A DNA stretch of 64,000 nucleotides, taken from assembly GCF_910592395.1 (NCBI RefSeq), contig NC_088311.1:17672501-17736500 (forward strand), in the 5' to 3' direction. The notes below the pieces were generated by a model. The model ran no database searches. It was not told the origin of the DNA and saw only the letters and a program-made list of their open reading frames with translations. Of this stretch, positions 20,201-30,100 are shown one piece after another (within the stretch, counting starts at the first letter, position 1; every line of letters begins with the position of its first letter). This stretch comes from Lineus longissimus. Its lineage: Eukaryota; Nemertea; Pilidiophora; Heteronemertea; Lineidae. The translations under genes were made by a program, and so were the position numbers.

Positions 20201-23200
20201 TGACAGCAACGACTATGATAGATGACGAAGATAATGACGATGATAAAACTGTCGACGAAGATGAGAACTTACATCCATCTCCAATAACCTCGACAACACA
20301 CACTTCATACTTGTCCACAACACGAAGGAAGCTGGTGTAGACTTTATTCAGTAGGCTGACCACTTCCTTGGGACTGCTTTCCGCAACCAAAGAAGTGAAA
20401 CCAACAATATCACTAAAGTACACGGTGCAGTCCTTGAAGCAACCCCCCTTTGCCGCTCCACTTTCTGTGGATAACGTCTTTGGTACCAGTACTGTGAAAG
20501 AAAAGAATCCTTTTAATGATCAGCAAAATTATAAGGTATCAAGTGCTACAATTGTATAGCCTTGGTACAATTTTAGCCCCTACAGAGTGAAAAAAGCTGG
20601 CAATACACGTTTCTGTACACTGAGGTTATAATTGTACCGGGGCTATAATTGTATGAGCTTACCTTACATGTGTTAGTTGTACTTCCTAATACTCATTTGA
20701 TTGAGTGTCTGCGTATGTGGGAACGCATCTGTGTGCCGGTGTGTGGAGAGGGGGACTTTATCACTAAACAGAATCATTGTTCTATCCCTGAGAAACGAAA
20801 TCAATCTCATACTTATAATTTCTCAACCAACAGCCGAGGTGGATGCCCCGTTCTCTTCATTCGGAGTGAGCAGGCTCTTAACTCTGCAGTTTCTACAGCT
20901 TATGATATTACAATTTTTTTGCTGGTGACAATGGCGACTCTGATCTCCACAGACTAACTGGCCGAGTTTAGAACAATCTAAGGGTCTGATTTCCCATCTC
21001 GTGACATTACTCACCATGGTACAAGTCTACCAGTTTCCGTTTTTCAGTCTCCAACTTCTCTTTCTCTTCCTTAACGTGCGATTCCAGGAGGGATGAGTAG
21101 GCCTCAAGCTAAAAATGCCAACAACTTGGAAATTAATTAAATGATATAAAAATGGTGCCCACAATATACCGCGAGTGTCAATTTTTCTCTCTCGAATGTG
21201 ATGTCATAATCGGCGTCCATTGTCGGCCGATATCACATTCCGCGGGCCAGAAAAATCCATATTTGTGAACCGTTTTAGCAAAACCAGTCGCATGTCGCTC
21301 TGAGCTTGGCAGGTTGAGACGGACTGTTTGTTCATTCCACTATTGTCTGCCTTTTGTGAAATCTGACGACATCAATTTCTTCTATTACCTCCTGGTGTCA
21401 TCTAGACTCATCTTGTGCGACATGTGTGTTATGTCCCCGCTCGGGACCCTGGCCATCCGACATCAACACTCGTGAAGGTACACTTTTCATCACATGTCGC
21501 CTGAACATTAAATGACGCAAAGTTCTTTCGATTGATGAAGTCATCTCCAAATCGGCCGTGTGGCTTATCAATGCGTACATGCGTGCAATCGATAGCTCCC
21601 AGTGTGAATGGAAAATCAAGCTTTTCTGCCCAAAGTTCCTTTGCCCGCGCCAAATCTGCATTTGAACTAGGAAACGTTATCCACCTTGGGTGCTGCTCCG
21701 ATATGAAATCCAAGGTACTCGCAACGTATCTCGATACCGTTGGCTGCGTTATGCCCATCACCTCTGCAACAGTAGTCTGGTATCCAGGATCTGCCAAATA
21801 ATGCAAAGTTGCCTCCATGCGTTCCACTGGAGACAGACATCCGCCACGAGTCTCGACGTTTTCAGGTAGAAAAGTTTGTGCAAGCCATTCAACATTATCC
21901 TTCCCAAATCGAAATAACTTGCGGTAAGTCGCTGGATTTATCTCAGCTCGATCTATCCGACTCTTATAAACCTTCACTTCTCTTACGGGCATGAACATAG
22001 CGCAAGTTAGGTACAAAACGGACGCTGTAGAAAAGGGTCAAGCACCTCTGGACGAGCTCGCCAAACTGCGAGCAAATGCTTCGGTTTGTAAGGACAAGCA
22101 CGGTCTTATGTATATGCATTCAAGCATTTCTATAAGTTCAAGCTCATGCTTGTTAGACGAAGCTTTTGCTTTTTCTACCCAAGAAGTTGCTTGTTCTATG
22201 AAGCAAAAACTAAACTTTATGCATACCGTTTCAAGAAAAAGCCTCGAAAAAGCAAATGCTAGTTTTTATGTATTCGGGCCAATGGGTGATATGAATAAAG
22301 ACTAGCAAATGCTTTTTTCTAAAACTCCGCGTACATTTACACTAGGCCTTTCTGTACAAAATTGAAGTAAAAGCATTCGCTAGTCTTTATTCATATCACC
22401 CTATAACTAGGCCTTCTGCGCTAGTGGGCGAACTGTGAAAAAGACGGAACAACACTGTGTCTTGCTGTCACGAGATCGGTGTATATTCTCTCTCTAGGTT
22501 TTGCTAGAACGGGTCACATTTCACCTTGATAAAATGCTATACGTGATAATTGTTGGGCGGGTGTGGCATTTATTTATTGTAGCACAACGACAACTACAAG
22601 GTTTATTAGAGACATTGGTCTGGTTTTGAACTATTACTAGTATAACCATTTAAGCACTGATGTACAGCACTATTATATCGTATTCATTCTTCTTTTATTT
22701 CCACTGACTAGAGACGTAAACAGATACTATGGGATACGGGGTTTGTATATAAATTAAATCTCAACTTGATTTGATCAATCATTAGGAAAGAATCTTTCGA
22801 CATAACAGCACGTAGTTCGGATGTGGTCAATGAACAACTACTTGCCAAGCCTAGCTTCCTCGAAACATCCTTGTTGTCTCCCATCTGGAGACGCTTCATG
22901 TACCGTTTAGTCTTCTTAATGCTTGGACGGTACTTGGGAATGTCACTGAGGCAATACAGCATTAACTGCAATAATATAGAAAGCAACTTTGGCGCACTTG
23001 TAATGGTTACATATTTTTCACAGGTCGCGTGCCCTTCCGACTCTCTCTTCAACTTCATTTCCAAGGCTGAATTGCAGTTATTTCGCAATATATTCGATTT
23101 CATTTAATTGACGCGGCGAACGTTTGCTTACCGCAAATCCCCCGAAACGCCAACGTGAACGCCCATCTCATTGTTTGACCACCTGAGCGAACGAAGTCGA

Positions 23201-26200
23201 ACAATGGGATAGGTGTTCACGTGGATGTTAATCGAGGGCTTTGCGAGAACTCCCCAATGCGTCTATTACAATACAAGACGGATATGACGCAGTCGTTGGC
23301 CATCATCACGACTTGGAAAACGACTTCAATATTGCCGCCTTATGCACAGGTCCGTTGTGCAGGTAAGTACACATAGTTTATCCACGTGAAATAGTTCGTC
23401 AGTTCAGTTGAATCGAAGCTGTCAGTAGCGGCTAACTACCTTGGAGTTGAAGTCGGTGGTGGTCGTAAATTAAATCCTCTCAGTTGTAGCTAAATGAATG
23501 ACAGGTTTGTGTGTCTAAGGGGATGGGGGATTAGGGTGGGGGGGAGGTGGGAGTTTTTGACACCAATTTCATTCATGATCATCATTCTATACCCTGTTCA
23601 ATACCTTCATCCTAATCATGTGTATCTGGTGTAAACTTGATTAATTTAGGAATAGGGTGAGTGTGAGTGTACGGGTTAGCCAAATCAACATGACGGTAAC
23701 AACTTACGTTTATGGTACGCAACAGAATAAAATGGAAAAGAAATTCACGGGCGAAGAGTTCTGTTATGACAAAGTAACTGTAGTCCTGGCAACAGTAAAA
23801 CAAACAGTCATCCAAAAATCCCATGTTGATTCTAGATCAGTAAAATATTTCTGACCTTAGTGATCTTGGTTATTGTCAACACAATATTCAAAATTAGATG
23901 ATATGTGTCTGTTCACCACCATAGAAACCAAACACAACGAGTAAATACATTCTAGGCGAGTATTCAAGGATAGGGAAGTGAGAGAAGTCCAGAGTTTACA
24001 TTGAGAAATATTTAAAGATTTTACTCTTCGCTCACAGGGGAAACGTGTGCAAGTTGACCTGGCTAATAAAAATGAAAAATTTTATTTTTCATATCATGAA
24101 ATAAATCGCCAATGCCTATGCGCAAAATGCTTTGAAACGTGCCACATCGCCGAAAATGCATTTCAGCTGAAGTCGACTTGAAAACATATCATGAACTGTT
24201 AAAACGGTTTCAAAACGATTCAAGGAGCCTCTAGTATGACCGTGCCAGTGCGAACACCTAAACCGTTTTAAAGCTCAAAATCGGTTTTAAGACGTCAATG
24301 GCATAGTGCGAACACACCGGTATGAATAAAAAAATCGAAGTAAGGTAAAATGGGGTATTTGTAGCCCCGGTCTAATTATAGACCCTGGCAATGTTTTTGA
24401 TTCATATTCCGGTAACCATGGAATTATTCAGACAACCCAAGCATGGATATGAAAGAGGTGACTCTTGAGTATCACAACATGAATAGTTTTGGATTATGCA
24501 ACATGTTATGTAAGAGTTTTGGTATAAGAAGTAAACAAATCAGACACATGCACAAAAACAGTTGGGATCGAACATTTACAGGTCTGAATTTTCAACACTT
24601 GCAGAGCATTGGTTTAGGTGATCAGTATTGAGTGTAGAGAATGTTGTATGCGGCATTTGATGTAATTAATAAAGTTAAATTTTTCAGATACACTTTTCTG
24701 ACCAAGTTATACGTAACCTCGGGGTATTTGTAGCTCGTTGGTTCAGCCCCTATAAATAGCTCTGTCATAAATCATAAAAATGCTAGTTTTTTTAATTCTT
24801 ATACCCGAATTATATAATGTGATCATAAATCTATCCGAATTAGATACAATGTTAACCCTTTCTGTACCAACAATGATAAATAGAACTTCGTGTTTTTTTA
24901 AACGAGTTTAAAATCAGTCTGATTTGCGACGATATTGTTTAAATTCTTGGTAAGTGATTGTATCGAACATCACTTAATGTGTTCAATAAATATAATTTCA
25001 CACCAGCAAAATCTCGTTGTCAACCTACATTGGAATAATGTTGAAAGCTTTATTACTAATAATCCATAAACCTGTGAAAAAAGTGTTCTGATACATAAAG
25101 AAACATGCAATGGGGTATTTGTAGCCCCTGACCACGATTCTTGTATTTTCTCCCAGAGGCATTGTTTTAGATTAAGTGCCCTAAATTGCAAGCTGTAAAA
25201 TTGGAAGAGGTGCGCATGCCACTACAAGATGCTGGCCAGTTTTAGTGAATCTACCTGGAAATCTCTTGCGTAACCAAAGTTATAGGTGAAAACGGGGCTA
25301 CAATTACCCAAATTTACCTTAAATGCCATTGGTTTCTCTGAAAATTATTTCTTTGATAGGCTTTTCTGCACAAAATTGCTGAAGTAAGGCAAAAGTCGTT
25401 ATTCTCATTATTAATTTTAAGTCTAATTTTGTTACATGACTTAAAGCAAAGTATATTACACTTTAACCAAAATAGCAGGCCCGTTGTATTTTTGCTGAGG
25501 TTTGGGTGGCAAAACCCGACTTCTGTCCTTAGGCAGTCCGAAAATTGGCCAAAATTAGCATAAACACATTTTTTGATAACCCTTGGGAGGCATTTGCCCA
25601 CCTGCCCTTTGCTAGTTGAGTGAAGGAACTAAATACCTCAGAGTGGGGCCAACGATATGATAATTTATTCACGCATTTCTCCGACCGTCACCCAGAGTCA
25701 GTCGTATCCTCCTTCCCTCGCACACGTTATTGAATAAGCTTGGTAGTTAGTGCCGAGTGTTGGCCTGAAGTTCAGGATTCCCCGCGATATGCCTTCAATA
25801 ACACATAACAAATATAGGTACAGTACACAGTGTGTACATTTCAACTTTAATACTGGTACATGTAACTAATCATATCGCGGTTTATTCTTTCATTTTCAAA
25901 ACGTCGCATTTTACATGACTTTATTTGTCTACCTCAGTGTATTCTTCCTCACAGAGACAAACATCATCGTCGTCCGTTTGGTCTTGATGGAACATGGGGA
26001 TGGGTGGCTTCCAGTTTGGCTCTAGCCTTTCAGGGTCAAACTCCTGGAAAAGTTGGCAAACGGTAGACGGTCAACTACCTGCGATCTCCTGATAACGAAC
26101 GAACAATGGGCTAGGCGTGCGCGTTGAGGTTTCGGGGGATTTGCGAAAACTTCCTTTTATCAAAAGCTCTACACATACAAGGTTTTAATAGTGCCCCTTT

Positions 26201-27126
26201 CCTTTCAGATTGGAGCTCAAAACATCGAGTGAAGTTTGATGCTTGTGCCGTGACTATTTGAAGCGATCCAGTCGATAAACAGTGGCTTTCTTCGATTCGA
26301 ACATCTAAGAGCAATTTGCAGTGAGATGATGTCAGGATTGTGTCGGTCAAGAATGCGCACTACCCTTGGATTATGTCACCACGAGGGTCGTTTATACCAA
26401 AACGATGCCATATTCACTGATAGATGACTGACCAAATAAGGAGGTTTCCTGTTGACCAACTCAATAAGGATGACACCGTACGCATAGACATCTACGGTCT
26501 GCATGCTTCCGCTAAAGAATACATCTGGGCCACATTCGCGAGGTCGGTATATTCTGTTTCTGGCATCTTTTCTTTTCTGTTTAGTCAATCCCGTGTTGTC
26601 CCGAAGAGACTCGAGTCCAAAATCTGGAATTTGAGGTACCAAATGTATATACTAGTATAAAGCACTCAAATACTGCCCCAATGTAAAAACAATTAAACGG
26701 ATATCTCGATCGCTCAAGATGATATGTTTATCGATCGAGATACTAAAAATCGTTTTTCACGTTAAAAAAAAATCTTGCGATGTCAATTCTCAGCCACATA
26801 CTACCCCAATGATCACCACGGTTCTTAAATCTCCTCAATGATTATAAACCAACGAGAGCATAAATCAACACCTAAACACGTAAAGTCACGCTCCTTCCTA
26901 CTCCTAGGAGTGCCAACGTGACCGCATCCTCGAAAATCCTGAGTCAGTCGTATCCTCCTCCCCTCGCACACGCTACATAAGCTCGGTCGATAGTGCCGAG
27001 GGTTGGCCTGATCTTCAGGGTGAGGTGACCGGAGATAATAAAAGTATATATTCTTAAGAGTAATTTTTGGCTCACCGTAAGGGGAGTCTATATGATAGCG
27101 CTGTGTCCGTCGTCGTCGTCGTCGTT

Positions 27127-27158
<32 letters not shown>

Positions 27159-30100
27159 ATCCTAACAGTGGCACGTTTCTTAACTGCTAAGGCTATGAAC
27201 TTGAAACTTTGTACACAGAATGCCCTAGGTCAGCTGACCTCTGACACTGATTTTCGGTCCGATCTGATTCTCTGTTTGGCCACCAGGGGGCCAAATGTCG
27301 ATATCTAAAATGTGTGATATCTCGCTTATTAGTGACTTGTTTTCGATAAAACTTTTGTTGTAGGTACTCATAGCAAATATACATTTTATATTATACGGGT
27401 TTTTAATTTGACCTTGTTTTCACGGTCACAGAGGTCATATGGCGTAAATTGGCCATTAGAGTGTAAACTATGGCACGTTTCTTAACCACTAAAGCTATGA
27501 ACTTGAAACTTGGTACATATAACCCCCTATATCACATAGCCTCTGGTGCTGAATTTTGGTTCGATCTGATTCCTAACTTTGCCACCAGGGGGCCAAAAGT
27601 GGAAATCTAAAAAGTGTGATATCTCACTTATTAGTGATTTGTTTTTGATGAAATTTTTATGGTAGGTTTTCCTAGCAAGGGTATATCACATATCATACGT
27701 GTTTTTGATTTGACCTACTTTTCAAGGTCACAGAGGTCAAATGGCGTAAATTTGCCGTTTGAGTGTAACTGGGGCACGTTTCTTAACCAATAAAGCTATG
27801 AACTTGAAATTTGGTGCACCTGATTCCCTACATCATTTAACCTCTGACACCGAATTTCAGTCTGATCTGATTCTCGACTTGGCCACCAGGGGGCCAAAAC
27901 TAAAAAAATTAAAAAGTGCAATATCTCGCTTAATAGTAACTTGTTTTCAATTCTATTTTTATGGTGGGTACTCAGAGCAAGGATACATCACATATCCTAC
28001 GGTTTTTGATTTGACCTTATTTACAAGGTCACAGAGGTCAAATGGTGTAAATTGGCCGTTTGTGTGTAACTATGGCACGTTTCTTAACCACTAAAGCTAT
28101 GAACTTTAAACCTGGTACACATGACTCCCTAGGTCAGATGACCTGTGACACTGATTTTCGGTCTGGTCTGATTCTTAACTGGGCCACCAGGGGGCCAAAA
28201 CAAAAAATTTGAATAGTGCCATATCTCGCTTATTACTGATTAGTTTTTGGTAAAAATGTTATGGTAGATACTCTTAGCAAGGATACATCACATATGATAC
28301 GGGTTTTTGATTTGATGTTCTTGTCAAGGTCGCAGAGGTCAAACGGCTTAAATTGGCCATTTTAGCGTAACTGTGGCATGTTTGTTAACCCCTAAGGCTA
28401 TGAACTTGAGACTTTGTACAAAGGACCCTCTAGGTCAGCTGACCTCTGACCCTGAATTTCAGTCCGGTTTGATTCTCGACTTGGCCACCAGGGGGCCAAA
28501 AGTGAAAACCTAGAAAGTGTGATATCTCGCTTATTAGTGATTCGTTTTCAATAACATTTTTATGGTAGGTTCTCCTAGCAGGGATACATCACATATCATA
28601 TGAGATTGGTCGTTTGAGTGTAACTATGGCACGTTTCTTAACCACTATAGCTATGAACTTGAAATTTGGTGCACATGACTCCCTACGTCATGTCACCTTG
28701 GACACCGAATTTCGATCTGATCTGGTACTCAACTTGGCCACCAAGAGGCCAAAACTAAAATTGGTAAAAAGTGCAATATCTCGTTTATTAGTGACTTGTT
28801 TTTGATGATATTCTTATGGTTACCATAATGGTACTTACTCCAAGCAACGATACATCACATGTCATATCGACTTTGGTTTGACCTATATACTATACATGTA
28901 CAATGTTTCTTAACCTGGATGAATTCCAAAGCACCAAATATCTATACGGTGAGCACAATGGCCCCTGGCCGTTTCATTTAAAATCCATCTGCAGGAGATG
29001 GTGCAATGGTCTTCTAAGAACTATCATTAAAAGATCAAAAGATTTCAGCAATATCAATCGTTCCGTCTGACACATAATCTACCTTCTGCTATCTAGCTCT
29101 ATTGGGTGAAAATATCGATGTCCGTTCTTATAAAAACCAGTAAAGTAGAGCCTCTCCATCAAGGACATCCTCGGGACTGACAAGTGCTGAGCAGTCCTTA
29201 ATAGAGAGGTTAAATTGAATGGAAACAACCAATTTTGGACCAAAACTAGTGTCCTTAATAGGGAGGTGTCCGCTAAGGGAGGTTCCACTGTACAATGTAC
29301 AATGTAGTACCATCGATATCGACCAGACACAATTTCTAAAGATTTTCCATTGATTTTAAGTACACTTTAAAAAAAAAGCCCTCTACTTTTATCCTTGAAC
29401 ACCAAACTCACCCGTTAATTTTACCATCCAGAATTTGTCAACAAGGCAATTCGTTGATTTGAGATTTCCGTGGTGCATGTTTTCTTTGTTGAGGTACCTC
29501 AGGCCACATATGATGTCAAAAGCAAACTGCAACCTAAAAGAACATGATTTTAAATACATGACACGAGGGGCATGTTGACCCTCAAAGTATTGACATTGCT
29601 CAGCTTCCAACCAACGGGCGGAGGCTACGGAGGCAATACCGCTGAGAGTTCAGTAGGCACACATACAATTGACAAACGCAACTAGTTCACATGGCAAAAC
29701 CCATGTTCAAGACCTAGATTCTAACTTTATATCACTACAACTGTGTTCAACATCTGCAATTCATGAATTTTCAACCACAACATGCATGGTCATAACCGAA
29801 CTTTCAAATGTTGCATGTGTTCAATACCCGAACGTTACGTTTTGTCTTGTTCAATACATGAATTTTTAGCAATTAGCCTTCTTTAATATGCATCTACACC
29901 TTATTTTCATTTTTTCTGGATCTCCGGACAGCAGTACTGCTCCAAAGAAAGCAGCCAAGCCTGTCAATGAGAACACACCGACAATTGGATATGGATGAGG
30001 TTCAGAGGGAACAAGATGTCAAATAGGGGGAGTATTTTCATTATCTATGGTATTTCATTTTGACCTTTATTGAAAAATACTCCTTGGGGTATATCCTTAG

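Larger units (their letters stand above)
27062..28979 (-). mobile_element. Composite tandem-repeat element, copy 2, inverted
   Basis: This is the reverse-orientation partner of 13170-15109: the same outer ends (ATTTTTGGCTCACCGTAAGG at the left here, CCCTGGCCGTTTCATTT at the right), the same microsatellite and six 302-bp-type units, the last with a deletion of about 50 bases. It lacks the MITE inserted in copy 1. It lies in the intron between cyclase exons c and d. Confidence 0.8.

Noticed and set aside
22284-22401. Possible microRNA precursor hairpin
   Set aside because: The stem is almost perfectly paired and its words recur next to it, which fits a foldback repeat better than a miRNA.
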